A stretch of DNA of 64,000 nt. Origin: JBMOMT01 sp049324835. GTDB taxonomy: Bacteria; Chloroflexota; Anaerolineae; CAYNKW01. The stretch is from NCBI GenBank assembly GCA_049324835.1, contig JBMOMT010000027.1:46715-110714 (forward strand), written 5' to 3'. This document shows, piece after piece, positions 42,940 to 52,579 of the stretch. Under the pieces are notes generated by a model, which was not told the DNA's origin, made no database searches, and was given only the letters and a program-made list of their open reading frames with translations. Position numbers and translations under genes: made by a program. How positions within the stretch are numbered: position 1 is the first letter of the stretch; each line of letters opens with the position of its first letter.

Positions 42940-43678
42940 TCTTTGTTCGTGTATGATTCCGTTCTACAACGAAGGGCAGCGGGTGCTGGACGTTTTGCGC
43001 GTCGTGGAAACCGTCAGGGAAGTGGCCCAGATCATCTGCGTCGACGATGGGTCGAGCGATGGTATCTGGCGTAACATCCGGCGGAGCCACGGGCAGGTCA
43101 CGCTCGTCCAGTTGTCGCAGAATCGGGGCAAAGCCGCGGCCGTGGCCGAGGGACTGGCGTTCGTGGAGAACCCCTACGTCCTGCTGCTCGACGCCGATCT
43201 GCAGGGCCTGGATGCCGGCCAGATCGGCGCGGCCATCGTGCAGATGGTGAACCAGCCGCACATCGACATGATCATCTTGCGCCGCATCCGGGCCGGCCTG
43301 CACGCCAAAATCAGCCGGGGTGATGTCCTGTTTGCCGGCGAGCGTATTCTCAGGACAGCCGACCTGGTCGCCGCGCTCGAGAGTTGCCCGCAGGGATACC
43401 AGCTCGAGATGGCCATCAACCGCTACATGATGCAGCACCGCAAAGAGGTGGTCTGGGCGCCCTCCCTGGCGCGAAATACCTACAAGATGGACAAAGTCGG
43501 GTTGATCTCGGGCCTGATCCAGGAGTTCAAAATGGTGGCTCAAATGATATCGTTTGACGGTTTGGCAGCCTATGTCCGGCAGTTCTGTAGTTTTGCCTGG
43601 CGTCGGCAGCCTGTACTTTTGCCCCGGCGGGCAGAATCGCTGCGTAGACTTTTTAGATCGCACAAGGGGGCGCGATGA
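42929..43678 (+). CDS. Family 2 glycosyltransferase
   Basis: The 249-residue protein is a GT-A enzyme: CMIPFYNEGQRVLDVL, VDDGSSDG, LSQNRGKAAAVAEGL and the metal DxD as LLLDADLQG. It lacks membrane helices apart from possible peripheral ones near the C-terminus. It probably transfers a sugar in assembly of a surface glycan. GGAGG is 3 nt before ATG 42929; ATG 42953 is an alternative. The stop overlaps the transketolase start. Confidence 0.88.
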   Translation: MSGNLCSCMIPFYNEGQRVLDVLRVVETVREVAQIICVDDGSSDGIWRNIRRSHGQVTLVQLSQNRGKAAAVAEGLAFVENPYVLLLDADLQGLDAGQIGAAIVQMVNQPHIDMIILRRIRAGLHAKISRGDVLFAGERILRTADLVAALESCPQGYQLEMAINRYMMQHRKEVVWAPSLARNTYKMDKVGLISGLIQEFKMVAQMISFDGLAAYVRQFCSFAWRRQPVLLPRRAESLRRLFRSHKGAR

Positions 43679-44514
43679 CCGAACAAGAGATAGCCCGGGC
43701 AAAAGAGATGGCCCTTTGCGTGCGTGAGCATGTGATCCGTATGGCCACCGGCGGCGGCTGCTTTATCGGTGCGGCGCTTTCGTGTGTGGATCTGATGGTT
43801 TACCTCTATACCCATTTCCTGGACCTGAACCGGCGCCGGCTGGACGATCCCCGGCGCGATTACCTTTTTCTCTCCAAAGGCCACGCCGTGCCGGCGCTCT
43901 ATGGCACGCTGGTGGAGTTGGGCTGGCTGGATGCCGCCCGGCTGCAGAATCACCTGCGGGCCAACGATACGATTTACTGGCATCCCAACCGGCGCATCCC
44001 CGGCGTCGAGTTTCACGCCGGCTCGTTGGGCCATCTGTTGCCGGTGGCGGCAGGCGTGGCCCTGGATTGTAAACTGCGCGGCCAGAACAATCGGGTGGTG
44101 GTGATCACCGGCGACGGCGAGCTGAACGAAGGCTCCAACTGGGAGGCTGTGCTGGTGGCGCGGGCCTATCGGCTGGACAACCTGGTGATCCTGGTGGATC
44201 GTAACCAGTTTCAGGCCAACGTGCCCACCGAGGAGCTGTTGCCTCTGGAGCCGTTGGCGGCCAAGTTCGAGGCCTTTGGCTGCGCCGTGTCCGACGTGGA
44301 TGGCCACAGTTTTGCCGGGCTGGACGAAACGTTCGCCCGCGTTCCCTTTGCCGGGGGCCGGCCCAGTGTGGTCATTGCCCACACCGTGCGCGGCCGGGGG
44401 CTGCCCAGCATCGAGCGGCGCGCCGACCGCTGGCTTTACAGTTTTGACGCCGATGAAATCGAACAGGTGCTGTGGGAACTGCACGCCAACGCCCACAGAG
44501 ATGGGACGGATTGA
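43675..44514 (+). CDS. Transketolase N-terminal subunit (thiamine diphosphate domain)
   Basis: The 279-residue protein has the ThDP/metal site GDGELNEGSNWEAVLVA with NQFQ after VILVDRN, and the substrate His pattern LSKGHAVPALY and AGSLGHLLPVAAG. It is the PP half of a split transketolase; the Pyr half follows directly. Sited in a glycan cluster, it may transfer a two-carbon unit to make an unusual sugar rather than serve the pentose phosphate pathway. Overlaps the neighbours by 4 nt upstream and 1 nt downstream. Confidence 0.9.
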   Translation: MTEQEIARAKEMALCVREHVIRMATGGGCFIGAALSCVDLMVYLYTHFLDLNRRRLDDPRRDYLFLSKGHAVPALYGTLVELGWLDAARLQNHLRANDTIYWHPNRRIPGVEFHAGSLGHLLPVAAGVALDCKLRGQNNRVVVITGDGELNEGSNWEAVLVARAYRLDNLVILVDRNQFQANVPTEELLPLEPLAAKFEAFGCAVSDVDGHSFAGLDETFARVPFAGGRPSVVIAHTVRGRGLPSIERRADRWLYSFDADEIEQVLWELHANAHRDGTD

Positions 44515-45422
44515 TGGGCTACGAAACACTCCTTCAAGAGATCACCCTGGCCGACGAGCGATTCCTGGTCATGACAGCAGAGAATCGGGCGGTCATTCGG
44601 AATTTGCCGGCAGTTTTGGGGCCGCGTTTTATCGATACCGGCATCACCGAGCAGGCCATGATCGGTATGGCCGCCGGGCTGGCGCTGCGCGGACGGGTGC
44701 CGGTGGTCCATGCGCTGGCAGTTTTTCTCACCATGCGCGCCTTTGAATTCGTGCGCACCGATGTTGGTTTGCCCGGCCTGCCGGTCAAGCTGGTGGGTGG
44801 TGTGCCCGGGTTTCTCTCGACGGCCAATGGCCCCACCCATCAGGCCATAGAAGACGTGGCGCTGATGCGTGGCATTCCCAACCTGTACGTCTTTTGCCCG
44901 GCCGACGAGCAAGACATGCTCATCGGTTTGCGGAGCGTATTGCACAGCCCCAATCCCTTTTACATTCGTTTTAACGCCGAACCGGCCGCCATGGCGCACG
45001 ATCCGAATTTTGAGATTGGCCGGGCGGAAGTGATTTCTGGCGGCTCCGACGTGACGCTGTTGGTCTATGGCATGTTGTTCGCTCAGGCCCTGGAGGCAAA
45101 AACCATTCTCGAAAGGCAGGGACTATCGGTGCGACTGGTCAATCTACGCACGCTCAAACCCATCGACGAAGGGGTCATCGTCCGTGCCGCCGAGGAGACC
45201 CGTCTGCTGGTGACGTTGGAGGATCACCTGATCACCGGCGGGCTCTTTTCTGTGCTGAGTGAGGTGCTGGTGCAGCGCGAGGTGATGGCCCCCGTGTTGC
45301 CGCTGGCGCTGCGCGATCGCTGGTTCAGACCCGCCACGTTGGACCAAGTGTTGACCTGTGAAGGTTTTACCGGCCCACAGATAGCAGAAAAAGTGGCTCG
45401 TAAACTGGCCTGGATGGATTAG
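44514..45422 (+). CDS. Transketolase C-terminal subunit
   Basis: This 302-residue Pyr plus C-terminal half begins at an ATG that shares its A with the stop of the N-terminal subunit (ATGA), giving tight coupling. FIDTGITEQAMIGMAAGLAL holds the catalytic Glu that contacts thiamine diphosphate. The C-terminal domain has VTLLVYGMLFAQALEA and LVTLEDHLITGG. The complete enzyme needs both chains. Confidence 0.9.
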   Translation: MGYETLLQEITLADERFLVMTAENRAVIRNLPAVLGPRFIDTGITEQAMIGMAAGLALRGRVPVVHALAVFLTMRAFEFVRTDVGLPGLPVKLVGGVPGFLSTANGPTHQAIEDVALMRGIPNLYVFCPADEQDMLIGLRSVLHSPNPFYIRFNAEPAAMAHDPNFEIGRAEVISGGSDVTLLVYGMLFAQALEAKTILERQGLSVRLVNLRTLKPIDEGVIVRAAEETRLLVTLEDHLITGGLFSVLSEVLVQREVMAPVLPLALRDRWFRPATLDQVLTCEGFTGPQIAEKVARKLAWMD

Positions 45423-45435
45423 AGGAGCAGAGAAC

Positions 45436-46743
<1,308 letters not shown>

Positions 46744-46764
46744 AGTGTGAGGGGGATCGAGGGA

Positions 46765-47568
46765 ATGGACAGGTTTTCGCTCAAAGACAAGGTGGCGATC
46801 GTCACCGGCGCTGTGGGGCTGCTGGGCAAACAGCACTGCCGGGCGTTGGCCGAGGCCGGGGCCAGCGTGGTGGCCAGCGATCTGGATGGCGAGGCGAGCC
46901 ATGCCTTTGCCCGGAGCCTGCCCACCGAATCGATCGGCGTGGCAACCGACGTCACTCGACCCGAATCGGTGCGGGCCATGCTGGATGCGACGCTGGAGCG
47001 TTTTGGACACGTCGACGTGCTGGTGAACAACGCCGCGGTCAACGATATGTTTGAAAACCCGGCCCTGGCGGCGGAGCAATCTCGCCTGGAAAACTATCCA
47101 CTGGCGATGTGGCAGCGGGCGCTCGATGTGAACGTCACCGGTGTGTTTCTGTGCGCCCAGGTCGTCGGCGAGCAGATGGCCCGGCAGGGCCGTGGCAGCA
47201 TTATCAACATCGCTTCGACCTATGGCATCGTGGCGCCGGATCAGGCACTTTACCGCACACCTGAGGGTCGCCAGCCGTTCTTCAAATCGCCGGCCTATCC
47301 CACCACCAAAGGGGCGGTCATCGCTCTCACCCGTTTCCTGGCCGCCTACTGGGGCCGGATCGGCGTGCGGGTGAACACACTTTCACCGGGCGGGGTGCAG
47401 AACGGCCAGGAAGACTATTTCGTGGCCAACTATGCCGCCCGGACGCCGTTGGGGCGCATGGCTCAACCCACAGATTACGCCGGCGCGTTGGTTTTTCTGG
47501 CCAGCGACGCCTCGAGCTACATGACCGGCGCTAACCTGGTGGTGGATGGAGGCTGGACAGCATGGTAG
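46765..47568 (+). CDS. Short-chain dehydrogenase/reductase (SDR) 4
   Basis: The 267-residue protein has TGAVGLLG in place of the usual TGxxxGIG glycine loop, NNAA (NAG variant) and the catalytic Tyr/Lys in YPTTK, with an insertion after the Ser (YRTPEGRQPFFKSP) absent from the other SDRs in the window. It ends VVDGGWTAW. ATG 46765 follows GAGGGA. Cluster position suggests oxidation or reduction of a sugar hydroxyl; its last bases overlap the HAD phosphatase gene by 7 nt. Confidence 0.88.
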   Translation: MDRFSLKDKVAIVTGAVGLLGKQHCRALAEAGASVVASDLDGEASHAFARSLPTESIGVATDVTRPESVRAMLDATLERFGHVDVLVNNAAVNDMFENPALAAEQSRLENYPLAMWQRALDVNVTGVFLCAQVVGEQMARQGRGSIINIASTYGIVAPDQALYRTPEGRQPFFKSPAYPTTKGAVIALTRFLAAYWGRIGVRVNTLSPGGVQNGQEDYFVANYAARTPLGRMAQPTDYAGALVFLASDASSYMTGANLVVDGGWTAW

Positions 47569-48077
47569 ATCGTTGGAGCGACGATTCGCTTTTGGAAAAG
47601 GCGCGCCGGGTGCGGCTGCTGCTGACGGATTGTGACGGCGTGCTGACCGATGGTGGGGTGTATTATACCGAGAACGGCGAAGAGATGAAACGTTTTTCCA
47701 TCCGCGATGGCATGGGCGCGGCGCGGGTGCGCCAGCTGGCGGGCGTGGAGGTGGGCATCGTCAGCGGCGAGGCATCGGTGTCTTTGCAGCGCCGGGCCGA
47801 AAAGCTGGGCATCACCGAGCTTTACCTGGGCATTCGAGACAAACTGGCCGTGCTGGACGAGATTCTGGCCCGCCGGGGGTTGCAGCCTGAGGAGGTGGCC
47901 TACATCGGCGATGACACCAACGATCTGGAAGTGATGTGTCGCGTGGGGCTTTCTGCCTGCCCGGCCGATGCCACGCCCTTTGCCCGGCAGGTGGCCGATT
48001 TCGTCTGTACCAGCGATGGGGGGCACGGCGCTTTCCGCGAGTTTGCCGAGCTGATCATCACCGCCAACAACGCTTGA
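47562..48077 (+). CDS. KdsC-like HAD phosphatase
   Basis: The 171-residue HAD protein lacks a cap domain, like KDO 8-phosphate phosphatase (YrbI/KdsC). The nucleophile is in LLLTDCDGVLTDG, motif II is in IVSGE (with Ser/Gly), Lys in IRDKLAVLDE and the acidic motif III/IV in YIGDDTNDLE. It would dephosphorylate a phosphorylated keto sugar acid made by the NeuB-like enzyme. Starts within the previous gene's end. Confidence 0.9.
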   Translation: MVDRWSDDSLLEKARRVRLLLTDCDGVLTDGGVYYTENGEEMKRFSIRDGMGAARVRQLAGVEVGIVSGEASVSLQRRAEKLGITELYLGIRDKLAVLDEILARRGLQPEEVAYIGDDTNDLEVMCRVGLSACPADATPFARQVADFVCTSDGGHGAFREFAELIITANNA

Positions 48078-48106
48078 GACAGAGGCAACCATTCAGATGA
48101 GAGGCG

Positions 48107-48224
48107 ATTTTACCGCTGAGAACGCCGAGAGTGCAGAGAAACGAAGAAAAGAGACCTGTCAAGCTGGTTAAAGCTCTGAAAATTCGCCTGTCTCGGCGGT
48201 CTCTGCGCCCTCTGCGGTGAAAAA
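48107..48224. repeat. Inverted repeat (ACCGC...GCGGTGA type)
   Basis: TACCGCTGAGAACGCCGAG on the left mirrors TCTCGGCGG and TCTGCGCCCTCTGCGGTG on the right. Family members lie at 20239 and 34901. It fills the 195-bp gap between the HAD phosphatase and NeuB-like genes. Confidence 0.65.
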
Positions 48225-48272
48225 TGCGTGACTCACTGAACGGTTACGAGAGAAGAAGGAGGAGAAAATCGT

Positions 48273-49265
48273 ATGTTGAGCCAGGCCAGAGTCAAGATCG
48301 GTGAGCGGTACGTCGGTGATGGAGAGCCGGTGTACATCATTGCCGAGATCGGCATCAACCACAACGGTTCATTGGAGGTGGCCAAACGACTGATCGACGG
48401 CGCGGTTTTTGCCGGCTGCGACGCCGTCAAGTTCCAGAAACGCACGCCCGAATTGTGCGTGCCGCTGGATCAGTGGTACGTGGAGCGGGACACACCCTGG
48501 GGGCGCATTCCCTACATCGAATACCGCCACAAGGTCGAGCTGGACGCCGGGCAGTACGCGGAAATCGACCGCTACTGCAAAGAAAGGGGCATTGATTGGT
48601 CGGTGTCTTGTTGGGACGAAGAAGCGGTCGATTTCATCGAGCCGTTTGCCCCGCCGTTCTACAAGGCCGCCTCGGCCTCGCTGACCGACTATGCGCTGCT
48701 GAAAAAGATCAAAGCCACAGGCCGGCCGTTGATTCTCTCCACAGGCATGTCCACACTGGGTGAGATCCAGGCCGCTGTGGCCATGCTGGGCGCCGACAAT
48801 CTGCTGATCGCCCATTCCACGTCGGCCTATCCCTGCCCGCCCGAAGAACTGAATCTGCGCATGATCCAGACGCTGAAACAGATGTACCCCGCCGTGCCGG
48901 TGGGGTATTCGGGCCACGAAGTGGGCCTGGCGCCCACCTGGGCGGCGGTTGCTCTGGGGGCCACCTTTGTCGAGCGGCACATCACCCTCGACCGGGCCAT
49001 GTGGGGTTCGGATCAGGCGGCCTCGGTGGAAATATTTGGCCTGCATCGGCTGGTGCGCGACACGCGCGACATCGAAAAGGCCCTGGGTGATGGCATCAAG
49101 CGGGTTTACAGCAGCGAGCTGGGCGCACGAAAAAAGCTGCGGCGCGTGCCGGGCGACACGGCAGACGCAGCGCCTTCGTGGTTGTCGCTCCGGTCTGTGG
49201 ATCGTGAGGGGGCGCTCGAGGGCTCCGAGGTAGCGGCGCAGACCAGCGGCGGCGCAAAAAAATAG
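48273..49265 (+). CDS. NeuB-family sialic/nonulosonic acid synthase-like protein, without SAF domain
   Basis: The 330-residue protein has a NeuB barrel (YIIAEIGINHNGSLEVAKRL, VKFQKRTPEL, ILSTGMSTLGEIQAAV, VGYSGHEVGLAP, ERHITLDRAMWGSD). NeuB enzymes condense PEP with an amino sugar to form a nine-carbon 2-keto acid. After the barrel (about residue 285) the sequence runs into a low-complexity tail (EGSEVAAQTSGG) and shows no SAF/antifreeze domain that usually caps the active site. AAGAAGGAGGAG precedes the ATG. Substrate unknown. Confidence 0.88.
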   Translation: MLSQARVKIGERYVGDGEPVYIIAEIGINHNGSLEVAKRLIDGAVFAGCDAVKFQKRTPELCVPLDQWYVERDTPWGRIPYIEYRHKVELDAGQYAEIDRYCKERGIDWSVSCWDEEAVDFIEPFAPPFYKAASASLTDYALLKKIKATGRPLILSTGMSTLGEIQAAVAMLGADNLLIAHSTSAYPCPPEELNLRMIQTLKQMYPAVPVGYSGHEVGLAPTWAAVALGATFVERHITLDRAMWGSDQAASVEIFGLHRLVRDTRDIEKALGDGIKRVYSSELGARKKLRRVPGDTADAAPSWLSLRSVDREGALEGSEVAAQTSGGAKK

Positions 49266-49322
49266 CCTGTTGTACGGCTGTGATCCAACTGACGGTTTCC
49301 GGCAAGAAAGGTGGGCCTTGCA

Positions 49323-49364
49323 CCAATACAGTTTAGTTAAGCGCGCGTAAGAGGTGCGACGCAC
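49323..49364. repeat. Partial copy of the window-start element
   Basis: CAATACAGTTTAG followed by TAAG and GTGCGACGCAC match the left half of the element at 19-180. It stops where MITE copy D begins, as if D had inserted into it. Confidence 0.6.
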
Positions 49365-49505
49365 GTAACTGTTCAGCCTCCCGCAGGCTCTTGTAGGGGC
49401 CGTGTCCCTGCTGCCGCAATGTGTCGATTCGCCAGTGTCCAGTTGGCTAGATTGTGGGACGGGATGGACGATTTTAGCCTGCGGGAGGGTAGGCTGAGCA
49501 GTTAC
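49365..49505. repeat. MITE family copy D
   Basis: The 141-bp element begins GTAACTGTTCAGCCTCCC and ends GGGTAGGCTGAGCAGTTAC. The interior has the GTGTCGATTCGCCAGTG block shared in inverted form with copy C. No target duplication was found. It lies 120 bp before the alpha-CTD/sigma fusion gene, in a 361-bp gap that shows no gene. Confidence 0.85.
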
Positions 49506-49626
49506 GATTTTCGCAGATTTGGCCTGTTCTCATCTATGTGAATCTGCGTCCAAGCAAGATTTGTCAGCCGATCAGCCCTTTGGACAGTGCTGGCCTGAAA
49601 GAAGGGCCGAAAGGAGGTCAGGCGTC

Positions 49627-50805
49627 ATGGCGGTGGGCCTGGATGCGCCGCTGGAAGTGCTCAACCTCTCCAGGCGGAGTTACAACGGATTGCGTCGGGC
49701 GGGCTACCATACTGTGGGAGAGGTGGCGGTGCTGGGGGAGGGTGAGCTGTGGAACGTGCATCAGTTGGGCAAAAAATCGGTGGCCGAAATTCGTGAACGG
49801 CTGGGCGATTATCTGAGCGTGCGCCTGGCCAGGGTGTCATCGGGCGTGGTGGGCGGGGCGCCACGGCGGAACCTGGCTTCTACACCACTGGCCGACCCCG
49901 GCCTGCTCGATCTCGCCCGGCAGAAAGCCGTTCCGATAGAGGCCATCTCGGTGCGGCGTTTGGGGTTGTCCGAGTCATTGCTGGCTCTGTTGGCTGAGGA
50001 GGGTATAGAGTCGGTGGATCGGCTGGCCCGGCAACCATGGGGTCGGTGGGAGTGGAGTGGGGCTATCCTGCAGCCGTTGAGCCGTTATCTGGAGTGGCTG
50101 CTGGCGCAGCAAGAGCCGGTCTGGAGGGCCGAAGTGGCCGGGCAGGGCATCAGCCCGCTGCATCGACTGGCCCTATCGGAAACATCGTTGGAGAATCTGG
50201 TGGTGAGGTGGCTGTCGCCGCTCCAGGATCGCCAGCGACAGATCGTTCGCTGGCGCTACGGCCTGGATGACCATAAACTCACCCTGCGGGAGGTTGGGGA
50301 TCGCCTGGGTGTGAGCCGCGAACGGGTGCGCCAGATTCAGGAGCGTGCGCTGGGGGTTTTGGGCGCGCCGCAGTCAGAGAGGGTTGTTCGGCCCTTCATG
50401 GCCTTATTGCGCCATCTGTTGGAACAGCACGGCGGCCTGATCAACCGGCCCCTGCTGGCGCTGGCGCTGGCTCGAGAGTTGACGGTTGGGGCGGTGGATG
50501 CGGTGGGTGTGAGTCGTCTGGCGCTGAGTTTCGACACCGGCGTCAAATGGTTGCGCCGGACCAAAGCCTGGGGGGTGCAAGATCGCCCACTCGATGAACT
50601 CAAGAACGTTCAGGAACGCCTGATCGGTTTGCTGAAAAAGCGCAAGAAACCCATATCTGCAGCCAGGGTCTTGAAACGATTCAAGGCCACAGCCTACTAT
50701 GGCAGGCGACAAGAGATTCTGACCGATGACTGGTTGATTGCCTGCCTGATGGTGCATCCTGACGTTTCAGTGGACGAGGACGGGCGTTACAGCCTGAAGC
50801 GCTGA
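49627..50805 (+). CDS. RNA polymerase alpha-CTD-like / sigma-70 region 4 fusion protein
   Basis: The 392-residue protein begins with an alpha-subunit C-terminal-like helix-hairpin-helix (LEVLNLSRRSYNGLRRAGYH, HQLGKKSVAEIRERL; residues about 8-60). A second HhH-like segment lies near 95-145, then a sigma-70 region 4 (LSPLQDRQRQIVRWRYGLD and LTLREVGDRLGVSRERVRQI; about 195-245). The C-terminal 140 residues are helical with a possible winged helix. No sigma region 2 is visible, so it is not a complete sigma factor. AGGAGG precedes ATG 49627. It lies just before a PhoB-type regulator and may influence the same promoters. Confidence 0.82.
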   Translation: MAVGLDAPLEVLNLSRRSYNGLRRAGYHTVGEVAVLGEGELWNVHQLGKKSVAEIRERLGDYLSVRLARVSSGVVGGAPRRNLASTPLADPGLLDLARQKAVPIEAISVRRLGLSESLLALLAEEGIESVDRLARQPWGRWEWSGAILQPLSRYLEWLLAQQEPVWRAEVAGQGISPLHRLALSETSLENLVVRWLSPLQDRQRQIVRWRYGLDDHKLTLREVGDRLGVSRERVRQIQERALGVLGAPQSERVVRPFMALLRHLLEQHGGLINRPLLALALARELTVGAVDAVGVSRLALSFDTGVKWLRRTKAWGVQDRPLDELKNVQERLIGLLKKRKKPISAARVLKRFKATAYYGRRQEILTDDWLIACLMVHPDVSVDEDGRYSLKR

Positions 50806-50857
50806 GGTGATTGGAAAACACGATAACCGCGGTTGGAAGCCAAAGGAGGGCACAGTC

Positions 50858-51565
50858 ATGGATCAAACCGTGCTCGTCGTGGAGGACGATCCCATCCTGG
50901 TTGAGGCTCTGGAATATAACCTGACACGTCAGGGGTACCAGGTGTTGGCGGCGATGGACGGCCTGGCGGCGTTGGACGTGGCCCGGCAGGAACGTCCTGA
51001 CCTGATTTTGCTCGATGTCATGCTGCCCAAATTGGATGGGCTGGAGGTCTGTCGTATCTTGCGGCGAGAGACGTCGGTGCCTATTCTCATGCTGACGGCC
51101 CGCGTCGACGAGGTGGATCGGGTGGTGGGCCTGGAGGTGGGAGCCGACGATTATTTGACCAAGCCCTTTAACATGCGCGAGTTGTTGGCCCGCGTCAAGG
51201 CCTTGCTGCGCCGCGTGACCCTCATTCGCCACGAGATGTCCGATGAAGAATCTGTTCCCAGTGTCGAGAGGCTCCAGTGTCAGGACCTCATCATCGATCC
51301 CAATCGGCGACAGGTGTTGCGCCAGGGCAAGGTGTTGCACCTGAAACCCAAAGAGTACGAGCTGCTGGCCTTTCTGGCGCGCAACCGTGGGGTGGCTCTG
51401 TCGCGGGATCTGATCCTGGAACGGGTGTGGGGCTGGGATTACGACGGCGGCAGTCGCACAGTAGATGTGCACGTGCGCTGGCTGCGACAAAAGATCGAGG
51501 CGGATGCGGCCAATCCCTCACGTATTGTCACCGTGCGGGGTGTGGGTTACTGCTTCAAGGGCTGA
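50858..51565 (+). CDS. OmpR/PhoB-family response regulator
   Basis: The 235-residue regulator has a receiver domain with the acidic pocket (EDD at 9-11), phospho-acceptor Asp53 in LILLDVMLP, the switch Thr in MLTAR and Lys in YLTKPF, then a winged-helix domain (LKPKEYELLAFLARN, TVDVHVRWLRQKIE, TVRGVGYCF). It is about the length of PhoB/PhoP. No histidine kinase gene is nearby. AAAGGAGGG precedes ATG 50858. The Pho-box-like array 130 bp downstream makes it a candidate for the phosphate regulator. Confidence 0.93.
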   Translation: MDQTVLVVEDDPILVEALEYNLTRQGYQVLAAMDGLAALDVARQERPDLILLDVMLPKLDGLEVCRILRRETSVPILMLTARVDEVDRVVGLEVGADDYLTKPFNMRELLARVKALLRRVTLIRHEMSDEESVPSVERLQCQDLIIDPNRRQVLRQGKVLHLKPKEYELLAFLARNRGVALSRDLILERVWGWDYDGGSRTVDVHVRWLRQKIEADAANPSRIVTVRGVGYCFKG

Positions 51566-51644
51566 AAGGTACAACGGGCCGGTGAGTGTTGGATGACAAA
51601 AGCTGTTCTCTGTCTGCGGTGAGTAATTTCTTCCTCCTTTCGCT

Positions 51645-51674
51645 GAGAGCCGGGGAGTAGGGGCCCCGGCTCTC
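51645..51674 (+). terminator. Perfect 11-bp hairpin after the response regulator
   Basis: GAGAGCCGGGG and CCCCGGCTCTC enclose an 8-nt loop. There is no T-run, so termination may be partial. It separates the regulator from the array-3 promoter. Confidence 0.6.
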
Positions 51675-51697
51675 ATGCTTGAGAGTGGTATGCATTG

Positions 51698-51773
51698 TTA
51701 ACACGATGTTTACCTGACGTTAACACGACGTTAACCGATCTTTGACAGGCTATTAAACTGGGCGTGATATGAT
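51698..51773 (+). promoter_or_regulatory. Six-unit 11-bp TTAAC array with extended -10 (Pho box array 3)
   Basis: Units start at 51698 (TTAAC), 51709 (TTTAC), 51720 (TTAAC), 51731 (TTAAC), 51742 (TTGAC) and 51753 (TTAAA), all exactly 11 bp apart. Ten bp further is TATGAT (51768-51773) preceded by TGA, an extended -10. It points toward the HNH, SUMF-like and PstS genes. Confidence 0.78.
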
Positions 51774-51944
51774 GGCTCTGTTGTGGCTCGTCATCGCTGT
51801 GGATCGAAACGAAAAGGGTTTTCCGGCTGATCGGGCAAGGTGACACCGAGCGTCTGTGGGGGTAGGTTCCAGAAATGGCGCCTGCCTGTTGTGCTGTCTG
51901 ACTCCCGATGGCAGAGGTTTACCCGTGGCTGGAGGTGGGCCACC

Positions 51945-52490
51945 ATGCCTCAGGTTCTGTTGCTGAATATGAGCTACGAGCCGCTGGGTGTGATCACCCG
52001 CCGGCGGGCGGTCGCTCTGCTCGTGCGCGAGCGGGTGGAGCCAGCCTGTGATGAGGCCATCGAGGTGCGGGGCGTTTCCGGCACTTTTCAAATCCCGACT
52101 GTCCTGCGGCTGCGGCGTTGCGTCAACGTGCCCCGTCGGGGGGCGCGCTGGAATCGAAAAGCGGTGCTGGAGCGCGATGCTTACACCTGCATCTATTGCG
52201 GCATCGCAGCCGGCGATCGACAGGGCCACCAGGTTCTGCGCCACAAGGATTTTACAATCGACCACATTTTGCCGTCGAGTCGGGGCGGCAAGAACAATTG
52301 GGTCAACACAGCCTGCGCCTGCCCGTCGTGCAACCAGCGCAAGGGAGATCGTATGCCTCACGAGGCCAACATGAGGCTCCTTTGGGAGCCCAAAACACCA
52401 CGCGTGGATTATGTGGTGGTATACGGCGAGGTGCCGGCTGTCTGGAAGATCTACCTTGAGGTTCCCGGCTGGACGGGTCTGGCCCGCTGA
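51945..52490 (+). CDS. HNH endonuclease domain protein
   Basis: The 181-residue protein has the HNH core: RDAYTCIYCG, DHILPSSRGGKNNWVN and CPSCNQRKGDRMP, giving a zinc ribbon of two CxxC pairs around the His-Asn-His metal site. The N-terminus LLLNMSYEPLGVITRRRAV is typical of stand-alone bacterial HNH proteins near no intron or intein. There is no signal peptide. GGAGG is 9 nt upstream of ATG 51945. The Pho-box-like promoter upstream is unexpected for such a gene; nucleic-acid phosphate recycling is a possible reason. Confidence 0.88.
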   Translation: MPQVLLLNMSYEPLGVITRRRAVALLVRERVEPACDEAIEVRGVSGTFQIPTVLRLRRCVNVPRRGARWNRKAVLERDAYTCIYCGIAAGDRQGHQVLRHKDFTIDHILPSSRGGKNNWVNTACACPSCNQRKGDRMPHEANMRLLWEPKTPRVDYVVVYGEVPAVWKIYLEVPGWTGLAR

Positions 52491-52579
52491 TTCAGGATCG
52501 GCAGCCAGAGTGCGTGCCGGCCCAGTTGCCGCGATGTCAGAGTCTGACCGGGGCGGCCAGGCGTAAGAGGAGAAAGGCC

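Noticed and set aside
51945..52490. HNH protein as a homing endonuclease or part of an intron or intein
   Set aside because: The gene is free-standing with its own promoter and RBS, and no interrupted host gene surrounds it.
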